In this document: positions 34,958 through 41,784 of the stretch, piece after piece
Position numbering within the stretch: position 1 is the stretch's first letter
Layout of the letters: each line of letters opens with the position of its first letter
Assembly (NCBI GenBank): GCA_905215755.1
Contig: CAJMRE010000015.1
Span: forward strand, 1-41,784
From: an uncultured bacterium
GTDB lineage: Bacteria; Actinomycetota; Coriobacteriia; Coriobacteriales; Coriobacteriaceae
Direction of reading: 5' to 3'
DNA length: 41,784 nucleotides
Notes under the pieces: model-generated
The model's input: only the letters and a program-made list of their open reading frames with translations
What the model was told of the DNA's origin: nothing
The model's database searches: none
Position numbers and translations under genes: made by a program

Positions 34958-36040
34958 CTAATACGGCAGAAGCCCCGCCTTTTCACGCTTCTTTTCCGAG
35001 CGATCGAACTCAATGCGATGGGCCTCAAGAAACACCGTATCGGGTCGCCACTGACGCTCATCCGGCTGCCTTAGCGTCGCACCCGCAAAGGAAGCGTAGT
35101 CGGTCTTATCCAGCAGGTACGATCCGCACAGCCGATATTCGCCGCAAACAGGCTCAAACGAAATCAGGTGAGCATCAAATAGGGAATGAAGATCGCGCCG
35201 AAGCAGAATACCGTTGCTGGCAACCTGCGATTTGGGTCCCGAGTAATTCTCGATATGTGCAGCCTCCAGAGCTTCACTGACGCCGCAGTCCGACACCGCG
35301 CAACGGCCATCATAGGCGGCAACGAGCTGCTTGCGGAACCATTGCTGCCCCAATCGCTCGCACCTTAACGCATAGCGGACCTTTTCGTCGTCGGTCGCAC
35401 CCTGTCCGGCAAACTCAATATCGACGGGTATGTGCTTCAGATAACTCATGTCGGGCGCAAAACGAGGGTCCGGTCCGCCTTTATGAACAGGACCGTGCAG
35501 AACAAACCATCCATTTTCGGGCTCGAACCGCTCAACAAACGCAAGGCCGAGCACCTTATAGCCCACCTCGGTTGCAAATATGACTCCGACTGGGACGCCA
35601 CATTCCATGCAGTTGAGCATTTTACGGTTGTAATTCTGGTCTCGAGAACCAACGGCTCCTGGCGCTTGGACCGAATACTTAATGACCCACGTACCGTCAT
35701 CCAAATAGAGCGGAGGCACATCGGTGTAGAAGCTCTTTTTAGAGTTATGGACCGAAAGCGCAAAGATCTTATTGGGATCTTGCTTCACCCGATCCTGGCC
35801 CGGCCAGAAGATCCCTGAATCCCGCGTTACGGGAAAGAAGTCCGAGCCAATTCTCAAACGGTACTGATACTGAGGACTATCTTCCTTGGTGTGGTGCGGA
35901 AGGCTGGTCCAAACGCCGCCGCGCTGTTCCTCACCCAGAAACCACTCCCATGCCTCAACGTATTCGGAAGGCACGAGACTGCAGGCGCGGTCATAGCTTG
36001 GTCCATCCATCAACGGAACAGCAAGGTCAATGTCGTTCAT
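34958..36040 (-). CDS. HNH endonuclease with SRA-like N-terminal domain
   Basis: A 360-residue protein; the ATG at 36040 is preferred (GGTG six nt upstream) over GTG at 36049. The middle part (residues 80-200) contains FWPGQDRV, DDGTWVIKYSVQ, NRKMLNCMECGVPVGVIFAT and YKVLGLAFVERF, a pattern I associate with SRA-like domains of ScoMcrA-type restriction enzymes. The C-terminal HNH domain reads RCAVSDCGVSEALEAAHI, then GILLRRDLHSLFDAHLISF, with the expected His and Asp residues (HNH_2 type). Such proteins cut modified DNA as type IV restriction enzymes. No methyltransferase gene is nearby, as expected for that class. The SRA call is less secure than the HNH call. Confidence 0.8.
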   Translation of the reverse strand: MNDIDLAVPLMDGPSYDRACSLVPSEYVEAWEWFLGEEQRGGVWTSLPHHTKEDSPQYQYRLRIGSDFFPVTRDSGIFWPGQDRVKQDPNKIFALSVHNSKKSFYTDVPPLYLDDGTWVIKYSVQAPGAVGSRDQNYNRKMLNCMECGVPVGVIFATEVGYKVLGLAFVERFEPENGWFVLHGPVHKGGPDPRFAPDMSYLKHIPVDIEFAGQGATDDEKVRYALRCERLGQQWFRKQLVAAYDGRCAVSDCGVSEALEAAHIENYSGPKSQVASNGILLRRDLHSLFDAHLISFEPVCGEYRLCGSYLLDKTDYASFAGATLRQPDERQWRPDTVFLEAHRIEFDRSEKKREKAGLLPY

Positions 36041-36255
36041 CGCCAGCACCTACAACCATACGAACGCGAGTCATGCCCCTCAATAATATGGCCGAGAGTC
36101 AATTATTACGAGATCTCATTCTGCGATCGGCACATCGTTGATGCTCTCGGTTTGCCGCTGGCGCGCTTGTACCCCGCTACCCCACTTCCCTGTATACTGA
36201 TGTAGCACGTGTTTCATCCGGGCTTGTTGGGCCGGGTCGTTCATGGGAGGTTCTT

Positions 36256-36747
36256 GTGGCTGTTTCGAATCCGCCTAAGGGGAGCGTTTCTTCTTCGTCC
36301 ATCAAGCCGGTTACGCGCAAGGCTGTGCGTTGCCAGCGCGAGGTCGCTTGGCTTGTCACGCAGGCGGCGGGCAGGCTTGTGGCGACCACTCAGGACGTCA
36401 ATGCGCCTACGCCGAGCTTTGTGTTAGCGGCGGCGCTGGATTTTGTGCGCCAATTGGAGGTTGCCGCGCAGGATGCCAACGGCCACCTCGACTACCAGAA
36501 CGTTATGGCGCCCGACCTGCAAACGTTCTGCCACATGGCCAAGTTGCCTGCCGCGCCCAATGCGCTTTCGGACGCAGGCTACATGTTTACGCTCTCGGGC
36601 GCGGACCTTATCCGCGACATCTATGCATACTGCAGCGAGCTCGCCGAGCGCCACGTCTTTGACGCGGCAGAAGTCAAACCGGGAAATGTCATCAAGCTGG
36701 TTCTTAGGCTGTTCCTGATAGACGGGTTCGGGGCCATGCCGGCGTAA
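36256..36747 (+). CDS. Orphan helical protein, unknown function
   Basis: A 163-residue protein with GTG start at 36256, preceded by GGGAGG and a TATACT -10-like box at 36193-36198. After a Ser-rich N-terminus of about 20 residues, the rest is almost all predicted helix (AVRCQREVAWLVTQAAGRLV, VLAAALDFVRQLEVAAQDA, DLIRDIYAYCSELAERHVF). It has three Cys, with no CxxC arrangement. I do not recognise a family. It lies between the HNH gene (divergent) and the AlbA-type gene (convergent). Confidence 0.65.
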   Translation: MAVSNPPKGSVSSSSIKPVTRKAVRCQREVAWLVTQAAGRLVATTQDVNAPTPSFVLAAALDFVRQLEVAAQDANGHLDYQNVMAPDLQTFCHMAKLPAAPNALSDAGYMFTLSGADLIRDIYAYCSELAERHVFDAAEVKPGNVIKLVLRLFLIDGFGAMPA

Positions 36748-36847
36748 GCCGAGTCTTTAGCATCACCGTCGACTGGGCAACAACCGCTTTACCTTAATGG
36801 ACGCCAATCGAGGGTCGATTATTGGGTCGCCTCGTCCACTAACGCAT

Positions 36848-38314
36848 CTATCCCACGCGCTCCGACAGTCGATACTTGCGGTTGCGGCTCGTCGCCGGCG
36901 CCGTGGGCTCAAGCTCGCCTTGAGCAATGAGCGCGTTGACGCGCGACCTAACCTGGGAAATTGTGAGCCCTGTGCGCTCTGCCAGCTCGCGCGTCCCCAG
37001 CTCGCCGTAGTGTTTGAGTGCCGTCACAATTAAGCCCCCGCCATGATCGACCGGCTCGATCTTTGAACGGTAAAGTACGACCTTGAACCGATCGAATCCC
37101 GGGCAGAACAGGGGCTCGGCCAGACCATGCGCGCGCATGGCATCGATCATCATCGGGATGCCCGAGCCATTGCCCTCAGCCGGTGAACCTGCGCCATCCG
37201 GCAGCGGGACAATCGACATGAGCTTCACAAGCGTCGCGTTACGGCATCGGGAGCTGCCGTCAAACAAGTTCTCGCGAGTCTTTCCCCCGTAAAGGCCGCC
37301 AGGATTCGTCACCTCGACACGATCGTCAAAGACGTCGACGGCAATCGATTGTCCACAGAACCGATCCCCGTATTCTCGATGGATTACGGCGTTAGCGATT
37401 GCCTCGCGCAGAACCTCCTCGGGAATCTCAAGCGAGTCGACACGCGAGACGCCTTGGACGGTCGAGGTTCGCCGCAAATTCTTGGCGACGGCTGCGACGG
37501 CATCCGAGATCATCTCGCCCAACGTTCCCTCACAGATTGTGCGGTCCATGAACCTCAGCGACCCCGCCGCGCCCTTCTGCGTTCCAGCATGGACCGCCAC
37601 ATCGATAAAGAGCCTGGGATAAAACTGCTGAGGATAGGCGCCCGCAGCCAGGAGCCCGGCCTTAGTCACATTACCCTGGGAGTCGAGGAAATTCAGGCGC
37701 TCCAGCTTTGTTTTCTTGTCCGTCGCACCGCGCATAGCTCGGGGCGTCAGCGAGAAAGCACGCTCTATCGTGCGGTCAATCAGGGCCTCGTCGAGGTCGC
37801 TCATACCCGCGCCCGGCACTTCATCGCGATCACTGGGGCTCGTTCGTTCATACGACGACAAGGACAGGACCTCGGTCGATGAAAGCGGCATGTCTTTGTC
37901 GTCGATGCGTTTGTAGCTGCCGCCCTGGGCGCCCCGCTCTATGACATAGCAGGGCTTGCTCGCCGGGTCGAGCTCCTCAATCGTGATGACGAGAACAATG
38001 GTGCCCTGGAGCTCCACCCGCTCAATGGTGTATTTAGGCGGATTGGTCAGCTTTCCTCGACCGCCCGCATCGCCCATGCCTGCGACAAATTGATTGAGCA
38101 CTTTCTCGGTCTCAAAGTTCTCGACCGGAACAAAGCCCGCGCGCTCGCTCACGCCGAGCACGATAATTCCGCCGGCGGTATTCGCGAATGCGCTAACCGT
38201 TTCCCAAACGTCGTGGGAAAGCGTCGTGGCGCTCTCCTTGACCTCGACGTTAAGATCGTCCGAGCCCATGCGCCTTAAAGACTCGAGCAGATTGGTCAGC
38301 TCGCTTTCGTTCAT
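36848..38314 (-). CDS. Schlafen/AlbA-type ATP-binding regulator
   Basis: A 488-residue protein. The ATG at 38314 (MNESELTNLLESLRR) is preferred because AAGGGG lies 7 nt before it; an ATG at 38320 is 1 nt from the same site. Domains in order: an AlbA_2/Schlafen domain with LNVEVKES and SAFANTAGGIIVLGVSE (residues 21-60), a linker, an HATPase-type domain (IPEEVLREAIANAVIHREYG, then VDVFDDRVEVTNPGGLYGG), and a C-terminal winged helix (LGTRELAERTGLTISQVRSRVNALIAQGEL). This is the layout of divergent AAA-4 family transcriptional regulators. The upstream region holds two unusual repeat arrays. Phage defence and self-regulation are both plausible. Confidence 0.88.
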   Translation of the reverse strand: MNESELTNLLESLRRMGSDDLNVEVKESATTLSHDVWETVSAFANTAGGIIVLGVSERAGFVPVENFETEKVLNQFVAGMGDAGGRGKLTNPPKYTIERVELQGTIVLVITIEELDPASKPCYVIERGAQGGSYKRIDDKDMPLSSTEVLSLSSYERTSPSDRDEVPGAGMSDLDEALIDRTIERAFSLTPRAMRGATDKKTKLERLNFLDSQGNVTKAGLLAAGAYPQQFYPRLFIDVAVHAGTQKGAAGSLRFMDRTICEGTLGEMISDAVAAVAKNLRRTSTVQGVSRVDSLEIPEEVLREAIANAVIHREYGDRFCGQSIAVDVFDDRVEVTNPGGLYGGKTRENLFDGSSRCRNATLVKLMSIVPLPDGAGSPAEGNGSGIPMMIDAMRAHGLAEPLFCPGFDRFKVVLYRSKIEPVDHGGGLIVTALKHYGELGTRELAERTGLTISQVRSRVNALIAQGELEPTAPATSRNRKYRLSERVG

Positions 38315-38361
38315 CTGCATGCCCCTTCGTCTCAACTCTGCGGCGAGTGTCCCAATGGGCT

Positions 38362-38448
38362 TCTCTCGTCTCTCAGTTATCTCTCGTATTTATCTCTCGT
38401 CTCTCACTCATCTCTCGCCTTAGAGATGAGTGAGAGATGAGAGATAAA
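38362..38448. repeat. TATCTCTCGT repeat array with 27-bp hairpin, copy 1
   Basis: TATCTCTCGT occurs at 38378 and 38391, with a degenerate copy (CATCTCTCGC) at 38409 and a partial one at 38362. The last two lie in the left arm (38389-38415) of a hairpin whose right arm is 38422-38448, matching at 26 of 27 positions, with a 6-nt loop CGCCTT. It begins 48 bp upstream of the AlbA-type start codon. It is likely an operator cluster or RNA structure. Confidence 0.85.
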
Positions 38449-38540
38449 TATCCACCATTTGCTTCATTAAAACATGTTTTTACTGGTAGAACAATCAGTA
38501 TTTGAAGAATCGATTCGTAATTTGTCTCTTAACAGCACCG

Positions 38541-38610
38541 TTATCTCTCGTAATTATCTCTCGTCTTTCTCTTTATCTCTCGGCTTAGAGACGAATGAGA
38601 GACGAAAGAT
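38541..38610. repeat. TATCTCTCGT repeat array, diverged copy 2
   Basis: TATCTCTCGT occurs at 38542 and 38555, with TATCTCTCGG at 38574, spaced 13 and 19 bp; copy 1 has spacings 13 and 18. A CGGCTT loop and right arm (AGAGACGAATGAGAGACGAA) follow, equivalent to copy 1. Arms match less well (G-T pairs and a bulge). The two copies lie 164 bp apart. Confidence 0.75.
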
Positions 38611-38623
38611 GTGTGGGTGATGG

Positions 38624-38774
38624 ACGAGCGTGGATTTTCGGACGGCTGGAAAATGAGAGTGGATTTTTGGACGGTTTATGGGCGTTTGGAGGCTGATTCC
38701 GTCCGATTTTCCACTCTCATTTGGCAGGCATCCGGATTTCCACGCTCGTGCATCCGAAAATCCACTCTCATTCG
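38624..38774. repeat. Five-copy array of a 20-bp motif in two orientations
   Basis: Copies of TCCGAAAATCCACTCTCAT occur as complements at about 38624-38643 and 38653-38673, and directly at 38699-38720, 38731-38749 and 38753-38772. Alternating copies read ACGCTCGT or ACTCTCAT at the end. The arrangement gives a nested palindrome. It lies between copy 2 of the TATCTCTCGT array and the PTS-operon terminator; there is no coding reading I trust. Confidence 0.8.
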
Positions 38775-38802
38775 GCGGACGGCCAGGCAATCCCTCAAAC
38801 AG

Positions 38803-38838
38803 AAAAACGGGGCTGGCCTTACGCCGAGCCCCGTTTTT
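38803..38838. terminator. Bidirectional terminator after the PTS operon
   Basis: AAAAACGGGGC pairs with GCCCCGTTTTT (11 bp) around a short interior stem. It has T runs on both strands. It lies 45 bp beyond the IID stop codon on the minus strand. Confidence 0.9.
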
Positions 38839-38882
38839 AAACGGTCAGTTAGTTATCCAGCACGTGAGCATATCGGCCAGCA

Positions 38883-39731
38883 TTACGCCGCCGCAAACAC
38901 GCCCAAGCCCGTTCCGATGATGCAGATCGCAAAGATGCCCAAGATAATCCAGATGGTCTTGACGCCCTTTTTGTACAGGGCGACGCAGGCGAAGGTTGCC
39001 AGCAAGGGCAGAAGGCCGGGGAAGATCGAATCGAACAGATCCTGCAGGACGATCTCCGAGCCACCCACGTCAAAGGTCAAAGCTGTGGACAGCGAGACCT
39101 GTGCCGCAATCATCGCGCCAATGACGGTCATTCCGAGGACACCGGCAGCATGCGTCATGCGAGACATAAGGTTGTTCTCTTCGGACTGCTGCAAAAACTT
39201 GGTTCCCAGGTCGTATCCCAGATGGGCTGCGACGATACGCGTTGCAAAGTTAATTACGGAGTAGATGAGCGCGTACACGATGGGGCCGAGCGGGTTGCCC
39301 GTCGACGCGATGCCAATACCAATGCCGGCGGCGACCACGCGGAACGTACCCCAGTAGAACGAATCGCCGATGCCGGAAAGCGGTCCCATGAGGCCGACCT
39401 TCATGGCGTTAATCGAGGACGTGTCGAAGTTCTTATCGGCAGCCGCCTGCTCTTCCATCGAAACCGTTAGGCCGGCTACAAACGGAAGCACATGAGGCGT
39501 GATGTTAAAGAACTCGGTATGGCGATCAAGCGCCGCATAGTAATCGTCGTCGTTGGGATAAATCTTTCGCAGGGGCTTCTGAATGGTGTACATGAAGCCC
39601 ATTGCCATCATCTTGTCGTACGACTGCGAGCACTGGCTCGTAAACTGACGAAGGAACATGCTCCGATACATATCGGGAGTCATAATCGCGTCCTTCTTGG
39701 CCTCTTTGAGATCGGTGTTCTGGGTAGCCAT
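38883..39731 (-). CDS. Mannose-family PTS component IID
   Basis: A 282-residue membrane protein of the EII-Man D type: MYRSMFLRQFTSQCSQSYDKM at the N-terminus, then FNITPHVLPFVAGLTVSMEE, GLMGPLSGIGDSFYWGTFRV, and a C-terminal set of membrane helices. With IIC it forms the sugar channel. Its start overlaps the IIC stop by one base (TAATG). It is the last gene of the operon. Confidence 0.94.
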   Translation of the reverse strand: MATQNTDLKEAKKDAIMTPDMYRSMFLRQFTSQCSQSYDKMMAMGFMYTIQKPLRKIYPNDDDYYAALDRHTEFFNITPHVLPFVAGLTVSMEEQAAADKNFDTSSINAMKVGLMGPLSGIGDSFYWGTFRVVAAGIGIGIASTGNPLGPIVYALIYSVINFATRIVAAHLGYDLGTKFLQQSEENNLMSRMTHAAGVLGMTVIGAMIAAQVSLSTALTFDVGGSEIVLQDLFDSIFPGLLPLLATFACVALYKKGVKTIWIILGIFAICIIGTGLGVFAAA

Positions 39732-40504
39732 TAGAAGTCCTCCTCTTCATCCTCGGCAACCGCCTGCGGACCGGCCGAGCCCTCGCGGAAGGCCAGGAGC
39801 AGCGCGACGCAGATAGCGGCAGCGGCAACACCGACAACGTCCATCTTGAGGTAGATGACCATAATGAATCCCAGGAACAGCCAGGGAAGAAGCTTGTTGT
39901 CGCCCATGGTCCTAATAAGAAGAGCGAAGCCGATGCAGACCATGACGCCGGACGCAACGTTGAGGCCGTCCATCACAAACTGCGGAATAGCGTTAAGCGC
40001 ATTGTTGATGAGGTCGGCACCAAAGAACAGCGAGCAAAACACCAGCAGTGCAGACGGAATGCCAATCGACAGCGGCACGATGGTCAGATGGTACAGATTC
40101 GCCTTGGCAAGATCACGATTTGCCAGAGCGGTCTCAATCTTCTTGCAGGCAAAGGCACCCGGAACGGCGTAGCAGAAGTTGCGCCACACCTGAAGGAAGA
40201 CGGAGACGGGAAGGGCGAGTGCGACGGCAGTTGCCGTGCCCGTACCCGTAATGACGGCGAACGCGCAGCCAAGCACGCCGGAAGCATAGACCTCGGGAGG
40301 AACCGCCGCACCGACCATGATGGCGCCCATGAACATGGACTCCAAAGCAGCGCCGACGATAACGCCCTGCTGGACATCGCCAAGGATCAAGCCAACGAAC
40401 AGGCTCGTAAACAGCGGACGACCAAGCATCGTAATGCCAAATAATTGCTCGTCCATGGACGCAATAAATGCGACCAGTGCAACTAGAAGATACTGGACAA
40501 CCAT
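39731..40504 (-). CDS. Mannose-family PTS component IIC
   Basis: A 257-residue protein with about seven membrane helices: LGRPLFTSLFVGLILGDVQQG, GAALESMFMGAIMVGAA and GSAVPPEVYASG-like VGAAVPPEVYASGV, the IIC signature region. The ATG at 40504 has GGGG nine nt upstream; an in-frame TTG at 40513 is too close to it. It partners IID. IIA and IIB, which carry the phosphate, are not encoded in the window, so they may lie outside it or elsewhere. The C-terminus is acidic (EDEEEDF). Confidence 0.93.
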   Translation of the reverse strand: MVVQYLLVALVAFIASMDEQLFGITMLGRPLFTSLFVGLILGDVQQGVIVGAALESMFMGAIMVGAAVPPEVYASGVLGCAFAVITGTGTATAVALALPVSVFLQVWRNFCYAVPGAFACKKIETALANRDLAKANLYHLTIVPLSIGIPSALLVFCSLFFGADLINNALNAIPQFVMDGLNVASGVMVCIGFALLIRTMGDNKLLPWLFLGFIMVIYLKMDVVGVAAAAICVALLLAFREGSAGPQAVAEDEEEDF

Positions 40505-40585
40505 TTCGATCAACCCCAGAAACAGGTCTGCAGGCGAGGCATTCTGCGCAGCTCGCCTGCAGACAACCGCAGCAATTTGAGAGGA

Positions 40586-41620
40586 TTAGTAGTTCATCTG
40601 GTGATAGTAACGACGCGTGGTGAGCGGGTGGTTACGGACGTGCTCGAGATGGCAGCTCAGACGCTCGGTGATGGTGTAGGTGACCATCGGGGAGACGATC
40701 TTGCGGAACTCGGGGTCGCTGAACGGCAGCTCGACCTCGGCGGTGTCGAACTTGTTCACGCGGACATGGACGCCCTTCTCGTCAGCGAGCATGTGAGTGA
40801 AGTTGTCCACGCGGTCCATGAGCTTACGGGTGTCGTCCTCGCCGTAGAGCATGATGAGGCTCGTGCCCTCCTCGCACAGCTCGATGGTGCCGTGGAAGAA
40901 CTCGGCGGCGTGGATGGACTTGGTCTTGATCCACTGCATCTCCTCGAGAATGCACATAGCGTAGTCGTAGGCCTCACCCCAGAGCATGCCGGAACCAATC
41001 ACCATGTGGTAGTCGGTGTCCTTGAAGTCCTCGGCCATGGCGGCGCAGCGCTCGTCCTGAGCGTCCTTGGCCTTGATGAGGTACGGAGCGATGTTGCCGA
41101 ACTCCTCCATGAAGGTGTCGTACTTGGGGAAGGCGCCGGCGTTCTTGAGGAAGCGGGCGACCAGCGTAATCTGGTAGGTGTAGATGGCCTCGCACAGGAC
41201 GTCGTCCTCGGCGAAGCTGAAGAACTTGTAATCGGCGTACTCAGTGGCCGGGGTGTTGTCGTTGGAGACATACATCAGCGTGCGGGCGCCCTGCTCCTGG
41301 CAGAACTTGGCGGCCTCGATGATCTCGGGGGTGGTGCCGGTACGGGTGGAGAAGACGCAGACCGAGTCCTTGTTGAAGGTCTTGGGCGGGCATGCGAGGA
41401 ACTCAGCTGCAATCTCGCAGTGGACGTCGACGTCGGCCGTGGTGGTCTCGACCCAATACTTCATCGGGAGCGTGTGGGCCCAGGTGCCGCCGCAGCCGAT
41501 GAAGAAGATGTTGGAATAACCCTGCTCGCAGACCTTGTCCACGGCAGCCTCAATCTGAGGACGGAGAGCGAGGGCATCGCTCACAACCTTCTCGTAACGA
41601 GGCTCATCGAAATTGAACAT
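40586..41620 (-). CDS. SIS-domain sugar-phosphate deglycase-like enzyme
   Basis: A 344-residue protein with two SIS domains: IFFIGCGGTWAHTLPMKY and CVFSTRTGTTPEIIEAAKF in the first, HMVIGSGMLWGEAYDYAM and HAAEFFHGTIEL in the second. It resembles FrlB/GfrF-type enzymes that cleave phosphorylated fructoselysine or glucoselysine into a sugar phosphate and lysine, rather than GlmS (no glutaminase domain). AGGAGTAAGGG precedes the ATG. It is the first gene before the mannose-family IIC/IID genes, the same company kept by gfr operons. The exact substrate is inferred. Confidence 0.85.
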   Translation of the reverse strand: MFNFDEPRYEKVVSDALALRPQIEAAVDKVCEQGYSNIFFIGCGGTWAHTLPMKYWVETTTADVDVHCEIAAEFLACPPKTFNKDSVCVFSTRTGTTPEIIEAAKFCQEQGARTLMYVSNDNTPATEYADYKFFSFAEDDVLCEAIYTYQITLVARFLKNAGAFPKYDTFMEEFGNIAPYLIKAKDAQDERCAAMAEDFKDTDYHMVIGSGMLWGEAYDYAMCILEEMQWIKTKSIHAAEFFHGTIELCEEGTSLIMLYGEDDTRKLMDRVDNFTHMLADEKGVHVRVNKFDTAEVELPFSDPEFRKIVSPMVTYTITERLSCHLEHVRNHPLTTRRYYHQMNY

Positions 41621-41640
41621 CCCTTACTCCTAACTCACTT

Positions 41641-41661
41641 GGATGAACCCTTCATTCATCC
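41641..41661. promoter_or_regulatory. Operator-like palindrome of the PTS/deglycase operon
   Basis: GGATGAA and TTCATCC form a perfect 7-bp inverted repeat with a 7-bp spacer, 10 to 20 bp downstream of the -10 box and 20 bp before the start codon. A repressor site is likely; the regulator gene is not in the window. Confidence 0.55.
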
Positions 41662-41670
41662 CATGACGTT

Positions 41671-41698
41671 ATAATACTTTATATAACTAACTATGCAA
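41671..41698 (-). promoter_or_regulatory. Promoter of the PTS/deglycase operon
   Basis: TTGCAT (-35, 41693-41698) and TATTAT (-10, 41671-41676) lie 16 bp apart on the minus strand, in an AT-rich stretch. No -12/-24 sigma-54 signal is visible. Confidence 0.7.
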
Positions 41699-41735
41699 GA
41701 ACTATTTCAGATTTTTTTGATTTTTCTTTAATCAG

Positions 41736-41758
41736 AACCACCCTTAAAAAGGGTGGTT
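41736..41758. terminator. Stem-loop at the window edge, possible terminator
   Basis: AACCACCCTT and AAGGGTGGTT form a perfect 10-bp stem with a 3-nt loop. The flanking T runs are short on both strands. It may end an upstream gene beyond the window. Confidence 0.5.
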
Positions 41759-41784
41759 TGCTCTTAGGGTATAACCCACGGGCC

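Noticed and set aside
38624..38774. CRISPR array
   Set aside because: Repeats are in both orientations with irregular short gaps and there are no cas genes.
33321..38840. Integrated element with attachment sites at tRNA-Val
   Set aside because: I could not find a second copy of the tRNA 3' end and there is no integrase gene.
38611..39264. 217-codon plus-strand frame across the motif array and the IID gene
   Set aside because: It runs through repeats and a terminator and overlaps IID in antisense; no ribosome site. The peptide regularity comes from the DNA repeats.
41671..41784. Sigma-54 promoter for the PTS/deglycase operon
   Set aside because: No GG/GC -24/-12 pair is present; a sigma-70-like promoter fits better.

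Overview
The window looks like a chromosomal segment of a high-GC, single-membrane gut actinobacterium of the class Coriobacteriia, most likely a Collinsella relative. This is inferred from base composition, codon use, strong GGAGG-type ribosome binding sites, a secretin-free Tad pilus locus and the general style of the proteins. No rRNA or other definitive marker is present, so the genus is a judgement.

Layout. (1) 1-825: tRNA-Phe and a small toxin-antitoxin pair. (2) 825-10415, minus strand: a tightly overlapping Tad/Flp pilus operon: cpaB, tadZ, tadA, tadB, tadC, a Flp pilin, a membrane-anchored protein, a second Flp-like protein, TadE-like, a large TadG-like protein, TadE-like, DUF192. 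There is no prepilin peptidase and no secretin. (3) 10615-14777: the ribosome-maturation GTPase RsgA and a calcium-type P-type ATPase, separated by terminators and a large inverted repeat. (4) 15111-16744: pyruvate kinase with its promoter and terminator. (5) 16925-18176: a nuclease-like gene with a long inverted repeat in its leader. (6) 18173-21954: a zinc-dependent phospholipase C-like protein and a CbiM/CbiQ/CbiO metal importer whose promoter carries a NikR-like palindrome, suggesting nickel. (7) 22062-26147: pheS-pheT behind a T-box leader with a UUC (Phe) specifier. (8) 26282-33031: an M32 carboxypeptidase, phosphoglucosamine mutase GlmM, a large DUF4012 surface protein and a DMT-family exporter.

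(9) 33321-38840 is an accessory region that begins at a tRNA-Val gene. It holds a DUF5710-type protein, a small zinc-ribbon protein, an SRA-like/HNH endonuclease, an orphan helical protein and a Schlafen/AlbA-type ATP-binding regulator. The last is preceded by two copies of a palindromic TATCTCTCGT repeat array and then a separate five-copy motif array. I see no integrase or attachment-site duplication. (10) 38883-41784: a mannose-family PTS (IIC, IID) with a SIS-domain deglycase-like enzyme, resembling fructoselysine/glucoselysine operons, with a recognisable promoter and an operator-like palindrome. IIA and IIB are not in the window.

The items most worth following up are the duplicated palindromic arrays and five-copy motif next to the AlbA regulator, the nuclease-like gene behind its 17-bp inverted repeat, the NikR-like operator on the metal importer, and the unusual start and Cys-rich protein in the Tad locus.
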